Shown: piece after piece, positions 24,576 through 34,659 of the stretch | Numbering within the stretch: position 1 is the stretch's first letter | Layout of the letters: each line of letters starts with the position of its first letter | NCBI GenBank assembly: GCA_902495075.1 | Contig: CABUVO010000004.1 | Coordinates: 1-64,000 of the forward strand | Length of the DNA stretch: 64,000 nucleotides | Origin: an uncultured Porphyromonadaceae bacterium | GTDB lineage: Bacteria; Bacteroidota; Bacteroidia; Bacteroidales; Muribaculaceae | Reading direction: 5' to 3' | The notes under the pieces: model-generated | What the model saw: the letters and a program-made list of their open reading frames with translations, nothing else | Told to the model about the DNA's origin: nothing | The model's database searches: none | Program-made: the position numbers and the translations under genes

Positions 24576-24583
24576 TACATTTG
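24576..24583 (+). promoter_or_regulatory. -7 element of the GH27 gene
   Basis: TACATTTG at 24576-24583, about 27 nt before the ATG at 24610. A correctly spaced TTTG is absent, which would suit an activator-dependent promoter. Confidence 0.45.
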
Positions 24584-24609
24584 CATGTCAAAACGTTAAC
24601 CTTACATTC

Positions 24610-27450
24610 ATGAATAGATTTTTCACTTTATGTGCGGCTGCGACATGCTGTTTCGCAGCTTCTGCCCAGATCAGTTTTGAGAAAGAGTTTCAAGGATGGG
24701 CTCCAACTCCTCCGATGGGTTGGAACTCGTGGGACTGCTACGGACCCACGGTTGTTGAATCTGAAGTCAAGGCAAATGCCGACTATATGGCTGACCACCT
24801 CAAGGATTTCGGTTGGCAATATGTAGTGGTTGATATCAGATGGTTTGTGGAAAACGACAAAGCCGGCGGTTACAACCAGACAAATCCTATCTATGTATAT
24901 GATGAATGGGGACGCTACACTCCTGCCCTCAATCGTTTTCCATCAGCAGCCAATGGTGCAGGATTCAAGCCGCTCGCCGATTATATTCATGACAAGGGAT
25001 TGAAATTCGGCATCCATATAATGCGAGGCATTCCCAAGGCGGCTGTCAATAAAAAATTGCCGGTAAAAGGCGCAGACGGCATCACCGCCGACATGATCGC
25101 CAACAATGATTCCGCCTGCACATGGCTCCGCGACAACATGAAGGTTGACTGGCGCAAACCGGGGGCACAGCAGTATTACAATTCCATTTTCGATCTGTAT
25201 GCCCAATGGGGCGTTGACTTCATCAAGATAGATGATCTGTCGCGTCCGTATCACACAGCCGAGATCGAAATGATCCGTAAAGCCATCGATCAGTGCGGTC
25301 GTCCCATCGTATTAAGCCTCTCTCCGGGAGAAACACCCATTGAGAAGATAGAGCACGTCAGAAATCATGCGAACATGTGGCGAACAGTCGATGATTTCTG
25401 GGACAACTGGAGTCAGCTCAATTATCAGTTTCAGATCTGTGCCAAGTGGGCGCCGCATATAGCTCCCGGCACATGGCCCGACGCCGATATGCTTCCGTTG
25501 GGAAAAATCAGCATACGCGGAGAAAGAGGAGCCGAGCGCTTCACCAATTTCACTGCCGATGAGCAGAAAACGATGATGAATCTCTGGACAATCTTCAAAT
25601 CGCCGCTTATGTTCGGTGGAGATCTGCCTCAGAACGATGATGCTACAAATGCCTTGCTTACCAACCGCGACGTGCTCTACATGCACAGCCATTCGGCCGG
25701 AAACCGTCAGGTCGTGAATCTTAACAACCATATCACCTGGAGCGCAGTGGATCCACGCAATGGCGACAGGTTCGTTGCCCTATTCAATACAGGTGGCAAT
25801 GAATTCATAGCTACAAAAGATGCACTCTGGCGCAGCGGAACAATCTCCTACCTTACTACCGGATATAAAACAGATGTCAATGTAGCGATTCCGAAAGGCA
25901 GCCGTCAGCTCGCCCTTATCGCCACGGATGGCAGCGACGGTTTCGATTCTGATCATGCCGACTGGATAAATCCCGTAGTCACGCTCTCCAACGGCACTAA
26001 AATAGATCTCACTGAAAAGAAAATCCTTCGAAACACTACCGGCTGGGGCGAAACACACGTAAATACCAACATTGAGGGCAACCCGCTCAAAATAGATGGG
26101 GTAACCTACGACAAAGGTTTTGCCACCCACGCCAATTCCGTGCTGATATTCGACCTGCCGGATGATGCGGTGTCATTCTCTGCAATCGCCGGAATCGACA
26201 ATACAGGAACGGACCAGGGAAGTAAATCTTCTGTTGAATTCTTTGTATTCAACTACGATCCGACATATCGTGATGAATGGACCGACCAATGGACCGGTGG
26301 AAATGTCGAAGTCAAGATAGACCCGACAAAGCAGACCGCCTGCAGCGGTTATATATGCCGCGATGCTGAGAATCCCGTTGTTGATCTCACCGCCGATATT
26401 ACCGGAGCAAAGAAACTTTGGCTTGTAGTCACCAACGGTGGCGACAACCTCTCTTACGACCATGCCAACTGGGCAGATCCGGTGCTTGTACGTCAGAATG
26501 GAGAAGAAGTGTCTCTGACAACACTCAACTGGGATGCAAATCCTATTAACGGATGGAACGCTCCAAAGAAAAATTGCAACAACGATGGCAACCGCATGAG
26601 TCTCGCCGGAGTTAATTATGACAAAGGATTCGGTGTAAACGCCCCCTCCATCCTTACATTCACTCTCCCTGAAAACCATGATTTCACAGGATTCAAAGCC
26701 AAGGTCGGCCTTGATGACGATGTCAACAGCGCTCCCTTCGGAGCAACCGTAGAATTCCGCGTATTCACCGAGGATCCTACTCCCAATTTCGATGCTAATG
26801 TCAAGATGGATCTCGCGCGTCTCGGTTTCGCAGAGGGTGCCAAGGCGAACGTAAAAGAGCTTTGGAGCGGAGAGAATATTGGCGACTTCGCAAACTCGGA
26901 ATTCGCACCGATGCTTCGAGAGCATGCGAGCGGACTCTATCGCGTATCACCTATCGGAAGAGAGGCTTCGGCATCCGTATCTATCGCCAAGACAGACATT
27001 CCTGATAATTCGGAAGAATTTAATCTGGAAGTATTTGTTACTAATGCAGATTCTGAAGAAAGTTATGTGCAGCTCATATGCAACGATGAGATTATAGGGG
27101 CTCTTCCCCTCGATGAAACAGGCAAAGCATCATGCCGTATAAAAAATTCCGGCAAAGATCGCATCTTCAAGGCTTATTACAGCGGAACCCTCTCCATTGC
27201 TCCCGCCGAATCCTCTCCTCTCGAAGTAAGAGGCACGGGAGTTGAGGATATTAAATACGACCTCTCAGAAATAACCCTTTTGCCAGGCAATGGTTGCATT
27301 GAGATCAAAAGCGATAAGGAAGCCTATCTTCCAATTTATTCTCCTGACGGGACTGTGGTAAAGATGGTGCATCTCACCCCAGGCTCACTTTTAGTGAATC
27401 TCTCGGCAGGATTATACATTGCAGCTGGAAATAAATTCATCATAAGATGA
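24610..27450 (+). CDS. Secreted GH27 alpha-galactosidase with NPCBM-like modules
   Basis: The 946-aa protein has a signal peptide (1-19), then the GH27 catalytic domain beginning 'TPPMGWNSWDCYGP' (33-46). The nucleophile is Asp208 in 'GVDFIKIDDLS' and the acid/base is Asp261 or Asp262 in 'MWRTVDDFWD'. Two related NPCBM-like carbohydrate-binding modules follow (about 440-580 and 580-745; each contains 'DHA(D/N)W..PV' and 'YDKGF...'). The C-terminal about 40 residues ('EAYLPIYSPDGTVVKM...GLYIAAGNKFIIR') look like a sorting domain. It should remove alpha-galactosyl residues from plant galactosides or host glycans outside the cell. The ATG at 24610 fits the signal peptide. Confidence 0.9.
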   Translation: MNRFFTLCAAATCCFAASAQISFEKEFQGWAPTPPMGWNSWDCYGPTVVESEVKANADYMADHLKDFGWQYVVVDIRWFVENDKAGGYNQTNPIYVYDEWGRYTPALNRFPSAANGAGFKPLADYIHDKGLKFGIHIMRGIPKAAVNKKLPVKGADGITADMIANNDSACTWLRDNMKVDWRKPGAQQYYNSIFDLYAQWGVDFIKIDDLSRPYHTAEIEMIRKAIDQCGRPIVLSLSPGETPIEKIEHVRNHANMWRTVDDFWDNWSQLNYQFQICAKWAPHIAPGTWPDADMLPLGKISIRGERGAERFTNFTADEQKTMMNLWTIFKSPLMFGGDLPQNDDATNALLTNRDVLYMHSHSAGNRQVVNLNNHITWSAVDPRNGDRFVALFNTGGNEFIATKDALWRSGTISYLTTGYKTDVNVAIPKGSRQLALIATDGSDGFDSDHADWINPVVTLSNGTKIDLTEKKILRNTTGWGETHVNTNIEGNPLKIDGVTYDKGFATHANSVLIFDLPDDAVSFSAIAGIDNTGTDQGSKSSVEFFVFNYDPTYRDEWTDQWTGGNVEVKIDPTKQTACSGYICRDAENPVVDLTADITGAKKLWLVVTNGGDNLSYDHANWADPVLVRQNGEEVSLTTLNWDANPINGWNAPKKNCNNDGNRMSLAGVNYDKGFGVNAPSILTFTLPENHDFTGFKAKVGLDDDVNSAPFGATVEFRVFTEDPTPNFDANVKMDLARLGFAEGAKANVKELWSGENIGDFANSEFAPMLREHASGLYRVSPIGREASASVSIAKTDIPDNSEEFNLEVFVTNADSEESYVQLICNDEIIGALPLDETGKASCRIKNSGKDRIFKAYYSGTLSIAPAESSPLEVRGTGVEDIKYDLSEITLLPGNGCIEIKSDKEAYLPIYSPDGTVVKMVHLTPGSLLVNLSAGLYIAAGNKFIIR

Positions 27451-27457
27451 TAAATCG

Positions 27458-27508
27458 ATAGAATAAAAAAATCCGATGGAGCAATTCCATCGGATTTTTT
27501 TATTCTAT
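27458..27508. terminator. Bidirectional terminator between GH27 and the TonB receptor
   Basis: A 23-bp perfect stem (27458-27480 with 27486-27508) with loop GCAAT contains A7 on one side and T7 on the other. It serves both convergent genes, whose stops lie 8 and 14 nt from it. Confidence 0.95.
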
Positions 27509-27521
27509 TGATTTACAGTTG

Positions 27522-29384
27522 TCAGAACTTAATCTCGACTCCGCCCATCATCGTGAATCCGGGCATCGGGCAACCATACATAATCTCATAATGCTTGTTA
27601 AGCAAGTTATCAAGCTTCAGGAAAGGTCTTACATCCACTTTCGAATGGAAGGTATATCCGGCACGCAGATTGAGCAAGGAATAGCTCTGAGTGCTTCCAT
27701 CGGGTGCACCGGTGTAGAGACTCCAGATAGTGTTCGATTCTAAAGTCAGCTCAAGATTACCGGGTGAATAGCTAACCTCCGCATTCAGCTTGTTTTTAGG
27801 AGCGCCGAGAAGCCGACTGTTTGTAGTATGCAGATAGCTGTAGTTGGCACTTGCACTCCATTCGTTGGAAATCTGATATGCGGCGTCGAGCTCGAATCCT
27901 TTATTGATGAATGTTCCGGTATTCACATTGCGTGGTCGACCGTCTATACGTGTGGTCTGGATCATATTCTTGCCGTCGATGAAAAACAGCGATATGCCGA
28001 TATTGAAACGATTGTTGAAAAGCCACTGACGGAATTCCACATCATAATTCCACATATATTCCGGTTTCAGGAATGCATTTGCCGGCGGATATAGATAAAG
28101 CTCACGAAGGTTCGGAGCGCGGAATCCTTTGCTGAAGGAGAATTTCAAAGATCCGCCCTTGTATGGCTTAAGGATGAATCCCGCCTGTGGCACCCATTCA
28201 TTGCCATATTGTGAGCCATGTTGCAGACGCACACCTGCATTCAGCGACAGAAGATCATCCCAGAATCCTTGCTGCATCATTATGTATCCTGCAATTTCAT
28301 TTTCACATCCCTTGAATTCGGAGGAGCGGCGAGCGATATCCTCCTTGCCTGTATTCCATACATGACCACCCCAATGCATGAAATCGATACCAGCCGAGAG
28401 ATCATTTCCTTTCCATAAGTTAAGGGTCTGATAGAAAGTGAAGCCCATGTTGTAGTCGGTGGAATTGAAGATATAATCGGTAGGTGTTGCATCAGGTGCA
28501 TAACCATCATCCACCCAGTTGCGTCCCCAGTTGATAAACGCTTGCACACCACCGGAAGCGATCCCGTAGTTGTCCTTGGCATAGATGGATGCCGTGCCTC
28601 GATTAACTTTCGTCCACATGCTCACAAGAGGATCCTGCACCGTGCCGGGATTGTTGGCTTTGGTCTGATTCATCTCGACAGTGGTTCCGACTTCCCATTC
28701 CTTCACAGGGTTATACTGGAACTGCATGAATTCGTTGGCATTCCAGAATTCACTGTTATCGCGATATCCGTTGGAACGGTCAAGAGCCCCGGCTACAGTC
28801 ACACCGAATTTACCCTTGCGGTAACCAGTGGTGAGACCAAATTTCTGAGTTGTAAAGGAGCCGAATTCAGCGCGGGCGCGTCCCGTAAAACCATCCTCCA
28901 TATGGCGCCGCGTGATAATATTCACTGAGCCACCCATCGCGTTTGAGCCATAAATCAGAGAAGAGGGACCTTTCACGATTTCCACACGCTCTACACCATT
29001 AGTAACATAAGTATCCGGCATGGCATGACCGAACACACCTGCCCATTGCGGCTGTCCGTCAATAAGGAAAAGAACCTTGTTCCCCTGTCCGACACCGCGA
29101 ATATTTACCGTGCCGGCTGAGCCGCCGGATGCTCCGTAACCAGCAAATCCGCGCTCGGTCACAAACAGACCGGGAACTTTATTGACAAGAACCGGCAGCA
29201 GCGAGGTTTCCGCTGATTTCTCGATAACTGCTTCTGTCACCACATTGGTGTTCAACGGAAGGAGGGTGACGTTTGTTTTGGCGGGAGCCGAAGCCACAAC
29301 CGTAGGCAGAGTGACGGTGTCTGCTGCTATTTCCGGTGCAGCTATAGTGGAAACCGACGCCAGAAGGATTAAAGATGTCAACAT
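27522..29384 (-). CDS. TonB-dependent outer-membrane receptor, 620 aa
   Basis: A signal peptide is followed by a plug domain ('VPGLFVTERGFAGYGASG', 'VNIRGVGQGNKVLFLIDGQP', 'RVEIVKGPSSLIYGSNAMGG') and a 22-strand beta-barrel ending '...PGFTMMGGVEIKF' with the C-terminal aromatic residue required for outer-membrane insertion. The size and the lack of a CarboxypepD-like N-terminal domain place it with BtuB/iron-siderophore type receptors rather than with SusC. The substrate is unknown. No partner ABC transporter or regulator is adjacent, and no cobalamin riboswitch was recognised upstream. It is convergent with the GH27 gene. Confidence 0.9.
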   Translation of the reverse strand: MLTSLILLASVSTIAAPEIAADTVTLPTVVASAPAKTNVTLLPLNTNVVTEAVIEKSAETSLLPVLVNKVPGLFVTERGFAGYGASGGSAGTVNIRGVGQGNKVLFLIDGQPQWAGVFGHAMPDTYVTNGVERVEIVKGPSSLIYGSNAMGGSVNIITRRHMEDGFTGRARAEFGSFTTQKFGLTTGYRKGKFGVTVAGALDRSNGYRDNSEFWNANEFMQFQYNPVKEWEVGTTVEMNQTKANNPGTVQDPLVSMWTKVNRGTASIYAKDNYGIASGGVQAFINWGRNWVDDGYAPDATPTDYIFNSTDYNMGFTFYQTLNLWKGNDLSAGIDFMHWGGHVWNTGKEDIARRSSEFKGCENEIAGYIMMQQGFWDDLLSLNAGVRLQHGSQYGNEWVPQAGFILKPYKGGSLKFSFSKGFRAPNLRELYLYPPANAFLKPEYMWNYDVEFRQWLFNNRFNIGISLFFIDGKNMIQTTRIDGRPRNVNTGTFINKGFELDAAYQISNEWSASANYSYLHTTNSRLLGAPKNKLNAEVSYSPGNLELTLESNTIWSLYTGAPDGSTQSYSLLNLRAGYTFHSKVDVRPFLKLDNLLNKHYEIMYGCPMPGFTMMGGVEIKF

Positions 29385-29581
29385 ATGGATAACTTTGGGT
29401 TACAGAGCATTCGGATGCCCTAAATTGTTGTTTGACAACTGATCATATATATCAGTACGATCAGTCGTTTATTTGCAATGATTATAAATAACATCGCAAA
29501 TTTAGTGAAATTCTTTAATTATAATCATTCTGAATAAGAAAAAGTTCACACTTTCTCCATATTTGTTAAAATTATCCGTAA
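29385..29581. other. Upstream region of the TonB receptor
   Basis: This approximately 200-nt spacer carries a leader of about 100 nt with an ACTGAT/ATCAGT inverted repeat near 29440-29470 and the -7 element described separately. No further gene or RNA is seen. Confidence 0.5.
29499..29506 (-). promoter_or_regulatory. -7 element of the TonB receptor gene
   Basis: TAAATTTG on the minus strand (CAAATTTA at 29499-29506), giving a leader of about 105 nt. No TTTG at the -33 spacing. Confidence 0.45.
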
Positions 29582-29595
29582 AATTGTTAAATAAG

Positions 29596-29900
29596 TAGGG
29601 TGTTCAGTTTCATGTTCCAAATTACTACAAATAAATCCCCGTTTATCGAACCGTGCCTCAGACCGTAGCTGCTGTTGCTCGCAACTGCAGCCTCGCGGCA
29701 AGGAAGAGGAATTTTATCCTTTGTTTGTGCTGCAGTTGCGAGCAACAGCAGCTACGTCTTGACACTCACATTAGAGGCGTGCCAATTCACCTTTACTCCT
29801 TTAACTTATTCCCTATAACCTTTCACCTTATCGGGCGCAGCCCGATAAATCGGAATTTAAACTTCCGATTTGAAAATGGGGTATGAAACTGAACACCCTA
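29596..29900. mobile_element. MITE-like element, 305 bp
   Basis: The ends are 18-bp perfect terminal inverted repeats (29596-29613 and 29883-29900; right end ATGAAACTGAACACCCTA). They are flanked by a direct repeat AATTGTTAAATAAG (29582-29595 and 29900-29913, the first A shared with the element), a likely target duplication of 13-14 bp. Inside, a 27-bp perfect inverted repeat (29664-29690 with 29730-29756) could fold into a long hairpin. There is no transposase frame, so it must be moved in trans. A partial relative lies at 1141-1318. Confidence 0.8.
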
Positions 29901-30008
29901 ATTGTTAAATAAGATAGCTTTCATCACCCATTGCAAAGGAATAAAGAGTATTTTTATTTTTACAATGTTAAAAATGATGAATTTTTTATAAAATTTAATA
30001 TTTTATAC

Positions 30009-30016
30009 TATTTTTG
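30009..30016 (+). promoter_or_regulatory. -7 element of the SusC operon
   Basis: TATTTTTG at 30009-30016, giving a leader of about 80 nt before the ATG at 30102. The region upstream is very AT-rich and lacks a -33 TTTG. Confidence 0.45.
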
Positions 30017-30101
30017 CACGATAAAAAAAAATAACAATTAGCTTAGTTTTTCAGCAAAAAAGTTTTCCCAAGAACGCATAATACATATTTTATACAAGCT
30101 G

Positions 30102-33100
30102 ATGAAACCTTATAGACATTTTAAATATCTGTTTGCTTTTGTTGCAATGTCAGGTTTGCCTTTCATAGGCAATTATGCATTTGCAACCGAGGGTGGGTCG
30201 GGTCAGAATTACCCCCCCCCAATCGAATAATACTGTAAATCAATTAGTTACAACAGGACATGTTGTTGACAGCAACAATGAGCCCTTGATAGGCGTTACA
30301 GTGCGCCAAGGGAAAAAGGGACCTGCAACAATCACAGATGTTGAGGGACGCTATTCAATCGCTCTCTCAAAAAATGAATCTAAATCCTTAACATTCACCT
30401 ACGTGGGCATGAAACCATTGACCGTTCAGGTCAATGGCAGATCCACCATAAATGTTACGCTCGAACCGAGTTCCGTAGCTCTTGACGACGTGGTGGTCGT
30501 GGGAGGTTACGGCACGGCTCAGAAACGTGAAGATCTGGTAGGAAGTATGTATCAGGTCAATGCAGACGAACTTGCCAACCTTCCCCAGCAGCGTATTGAT
30601 GCCATGCTTGATGGTCTTGTCCCAGGTCTGACTGTAGGTCCCAATTCCGACTCGCCAGATAGTCCCCGTATGCGTTATAACACCCGCATCAGGGGTGAGT
30701 CGTCACTGAGCGCATCCAATGAGCCGCTGTGGGTCGTTGACGATGTCCCGATCTACACCGGCGGTCACACAAGCATAATTCCGGGCATGAATGTCTCGGT
30801 CAGCCCTCTGTCATTCCTCAACCCTGACGACATCCAGTCTATTACTGTTTTAAAGGATGCGAGCGCAACTGCCATATATGGAGCCGACGGCTCTAACGGT
30901 GTAATCCTCGTAACCACCAAGCGAGGTCGCGAAGGAAAGGTTCAGACAAGCCTGAACCTGCAATATGGTATAGCGACTATCGACAAGAGCACAAAATTCA
31001 AAGTGCTAAACGCTGCCCAATATATGGAACTCGCCAAAGAATCATATATAAACGGCGGCAACGACATGCGCTATTTCCCCTATACCGACAATGAAATGAA
31101 CAGCTACTCCACGACAGATACCGACTGGAGCGACGTGTTCTATGACACAGGCAATACGTTCCAGGTAAACCTGGCACTCCGGGGAGGCAGCAACAAGACT
31201 AAATTCTACGCCTCCGGCTCATATTACGAAAACACGGGCACCGTGAAAGGTAACAAGCAGCAACGTTTCAGCGTGCGCACCAATAATGACTTCACGTTCC
31301 TGAACAGATTCACGGCTACCATAGGTCTGCAGGCTTCCTATAACAACAACGACATGTTCAATCCCGGTCATGACTATTATCAGGAACTGCCAATCTTCTC
31401 GCCGTATAATGCCGACGGCTCTATGCGTCTTTACAACAAAGTCATTTCGGGAAGCGAACCCGACGGCTCGCCCAAATGGGTTACCAACCGATACCTCAAC
31501 AGCGTTGCAGAGCGCGAAGAGAACATTGACAACCAGAAGGCATGGTATCTTACAGGAAACTTCCAGTTGAGATGGGAGATAATCAAGGGTCTTTATTACA
31601 ACGGACAGTTCGGTATCGATTACCAGTCGAGACGCGCCGAGGAATATAATGCGCGCACCAACTGGTCGGGCATGAGCACATCGGAGGGTCCCTATGGATA
31701 TTCCACACGCTCTACATTTGAGGCTGTGAACTGGACCACGGTACATCGTCTCAACTTCTCACGCACATTCAACGACATGCACAAGGTCGAAGCCCTCTTC
31801 GCTTTCGAGGCTGGCTCTCGTGATTACACCACTGTGGGCGCATCGGGCAAAGGCTTCATCAACGACAACGTGCAGGATGTGACATATGCCAATGAACGCT
31901 TAGGCTCCAACTCAAGCAGCCGCATGAGGAAGGTGTCTTTAATCGGTCAGTTGAGCTATGCGTTCGACCGCCGCTACTATATAATCGGCAATATCCGCCG
32001 TGACGGCAATTCCGACTTTGGCAGCGACGTGCGCTGGGCTCAGTTTGGCTCAGTGGGCGTCTCATGGAATATCAACAACGAGAAATGGTTTCCATGGCAA
32101 TGGATGGATGTGTGCAAACTCACCGCATCCTATGGAGTGGACGGCAACTCTCGTCTCGGATCCCAGCAGGCATTAGGTCTATACTCCTACGGCAGCTCTT
32201 ATTCCTACGGAGGCGAAATAGGCGCCATACAGTCGGGCGTTGCCAACAGCAAACTGAGCTGGGAGACGACTCATAAGATCAACCTGAAACTGCGTATGCG
32301 CTTCCTGACACGTTTCGATTTTGAAGTGCAGTGGTATCACCACCAGACCAAGAATCTGCTCACCAACCTTGACACCTCCCGCACCACTGGCGACACCCGC
32401 GTGTATCGTAATGTTGGCGAGATACTGAACCAGGGCTTTGAAGTGACAATCACCTCCGACAATATTGTGGCGAGCGACAATGGTTTCAGCTGGACAACAT
32501 CCCTCAACCTGTCGCACAATGACAACAAGCTTCTAAAACTCTACAACGGGATACAGAAGAATATGGGCACAGGATCCACCACATGGAAAGAGGGTTATGA
32601 CACTAACACCTGGTTTCTTGTAAGATGGGCAGGCGTTGACCCGCGCACCGGTGCCCCGATGTGGTACGACAAAAACGGCAACATAACCCACACGTTCAGT
32701 TCGGCTGACCGCGTCACCTATGGCACTCCGTCGCCCGAAGTAACCGGTGGTATGACCAACACGTTCACCTATAGGGGTTTCTCATTACGTGTCATGCTTA
32801 ATTATACTTTTGGAGGCTATGCCATGTCATCGTTCGGCAGCAGATCGAACTATGACGGCTACAATATCGACAGTCAGAACCAGTCGGTAAACCAGCTTGA
32901 CCGCTGGCAAAACCCCGGTGACCTCGCAATCAATCCCAAACCGATTTGGAAGATATCTTCACAATCCGGCATGAACTCAACCCGCTTCCTCTATCGCAAG
33001 GATTGCATACGTCTGCATAATGTCTCACTTACTTATCAGCTGCCCCAGAAATTCGTCAGGCGCATAGGTATGAGCAATGCCTCTGTTACCTTCATTGGCG

Positions 33101-33216
33101 ACAATCTCTATACCTGGACTCCCGATCAGAACAGCAAACGCAATTCCTACAAGACCTGTATGAGCGGTTTCCCGATAGAGAGGAAGTTCTCACTGGCACT
33201 GATGATGACATTCTGA
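30102..33216 (+). CDS. SusC-family TonB-dependent transporter, frameshifted at a C9 tract
   Basis: The ATG at 30102 opens a frame that encodes a signal peptide ('MKPYRHFKYLFAFVAM...NYAFATEGGSGQNYPPP') and stops at a TAA 15 nt after nine C (30212-30220). The transporter body is in the next frame from the C run onward: carboxypeptidase-regulatory-like domain ('GHVVDSNNEPLIGVTVRQG'), TonB box region ('DDVVVVGGYGTAQKRED'), plug ('YGADGSNGVILVTTKRG') and barrel to 33216. Eight C would fuse the two into a normal 1037-aa SusC. Either the locus is phase-variable by slippage, currently off, or the tract is miscalled. A distal ATG at 30175 lacks the signal peptide. SusD, a lipoprotein and an M16 peptidase follow. 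Confidence 0.85.
30212..30220 (+). repeat. Poly-C tract (C9) in the 5' end of the SusC gene
   Basis: Nine consecutive C lie between the signal-peptide codons and the transporter body. Loss of one C or gain of two restores one reading frame across the gene. Confidence 0.9.
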
Positions 33217-33245
33217 CAATCCACGCCATTTATTAAATTCCAGAC

Positions 33246-34658
33246 ATGACTCACATGAAAAAAATAAATATGCTCTTTCTTCTGGTTGCCATCATCGGCA
33301 CCAGCAGTTGCTCCGATTTCCTGACCGTAATGCCAAAGGGACGCGTCACCACACCTTCGTTCCTTTCTTCGCCCGACGGACTAAAAGCCGCCCTTGTGGG
33401 CACATATAGCAAGCTGTATACAGTATATGACGGTGATTTCGTGCGTTATCCGGATGTGGCAGGAAATATGCTTTCCATATTCAATGCCACGGAATCCGCC
33501 AACATGATAAGTCAATACAACTTCACCTCCAATGAGGATGAGGAACTTGGTGCCGTAGGCAAGATATGGTCTGACACCTTCGAGGCTATGGCTAATGCCA
33601 ACAACATAATACAGTATGCCCCTCAGGTTGCCGAAAACTATCCTTTGCAGGCGGCTGAAATAGACCGCATAATGGGGGAGGCCTTATTCATCAGGGCACT
33701 TTGTCATCTCGACGTGTGTCTATGTTATGCGCAACCCTATAATTACACTGCGGATGCCAGCCATTTAGGCATCCCTGTGCTCCGCAAAACACCGGGACCA
33801 GACGACAATGAACCGCGCAAAAGCGTAGCGGAAGTTTACGCATTGATATGTGAAGACCTCACAAACGCAGAGCGACTGCTTGCCAACAAGTCCCCTCGCG
33901 GTCAGTATTACGTATCGCTTGATGCAGTGCGTGCCCTCCACTCCCGCGTAAGCCTCTACATGGAGAAATGGCAGGATGCAATAGACTATGCAGACGATGT
34001 GATCCCGACCAAATCACTGACCCAAGGACAGAATTACTATAACATGTATCGCAATCCGGTAGTTGCCAGCGAAGTGATATTCCGTTTCGATGGAACAGAG
34101 ATGGGATCAAAACACCGCTCCTTCTATGCCGAGACTGCTATTCCGGCTGACACGCTCTTTACCCTTTTCGACTCCCGCGACACCCGTCTCCAGGTGCTTT
34201 ACAAAGATGGCACACACTATTGCATGAAGTATGAGTCTGACCTTAACCAGTTGGGTCTCAATCATGGAGACGAAACAATAGTGTTGAGATTATCGGAGAT
34301 GTATCTTAATGCTGCCGAAGCCGCGTGCATGCTGGGCAACTACACCAACGCACGTGGATATATCAAACCGATTCTGGAACGTGCCGTTGATGCGGATTAT
34401 GCGCAGGAGGTACTTGCCAATACGAGCGATGCGAAATTGCTCGACCTGGTGAGAAAGGAGCGTGTGAAGGAACTCTGTTTCGAAGGGCACAATTTCTTCG
34501 ATATTGTGAGATGGAAGATGGATCTGGTGCGTGAGAAAGCCACTACATCCACCGTGAAGCGCATCAATTATCCCAGCGATTATTTTGTTCTCCCCATCTC
34601 GCGCTATGAGTTGAGCGCCAACCTCAATATGCAACCCAACCCGACTGTAAACAAATAA
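33246..34658 (+). CDS. SusD/RagB-family outer-membrane lipoprotein
   Basis: The 470-aa protein starts with a lipoprotein signal peptide and lipobox 'GTSSCSDFLTVMPKGRV'; the second Met (33255) may be the true start. The SusD fold is recognised by 'TYSKLYTVYDGDFVRYPD', the TPR-like helices ('IDRIMGEALFIRALCHLDVC', 'YAQPYNYTADASHLGIPVL'), 'RLSEMYLNAAEAACMLGNY' and 'LLDLVRKERVKELCFEGHNF'. SusD proteins cap the SusC barrel and deliver oligosaccharides or peptides. It follows the SusC gene by 29 nt and belongs to the same transcript. Confidence 0.95.
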   Translation: MTHMKKINMLFLLVAIIGTSSCSDFLTVMPKGRVTTPSFLSSPDGLKAALVGTYSKLYTVYDGDFVRYPDVAGNMLSIFNATESANMISQYNFTSNEDEELGAVGKIWSDTFEAMANANNIIQYAPQVAENYPLQAAEIDRIMGEALFIRALCHLDVCLCYAQPYNYTADASHLGIPVLRKTPGPDDNEPRKSVAEVYALICEDLTNAERLLANKSPRGQYYVSLDAVRALHSRVSLYMEKWQDAIDYADDVIPTKSLTQGQNYYNMYRNPVVASEVIFRFDGTEMGSKHRSFYAETAIPADTLFTLFDSRDTRLQVLYKDGTHYCMKYESDLNQLGLNHGDETIVLRLSEMYLNAAEAACMLGNYTNARGYIKPILERAVDADYAQEVLANTSDAKLLDLVRKERVKELCFEGHNFFDIVRWKMDLVREKATTSTVKRINYPSDYFVLPISRYELSANLNMQPNPTVNK

Positions 34659-34659
34659 T

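Noticed and set aside
27522..29384. SusC-type assignment for the 620-aa TonB receptor
   Set aside because: It lacks the N-terminal carboxypeptidase-regulatory-like domain, is about 400 residues shorter than SusC and has no SusD partner.
29385..29520. Cobalamin or other riboswitch upstream of the TonB receptor
   Set aside because: Only a short inverted repeat is seen; no B12-box-like conserved core was recognised in the about 100-nt leader.
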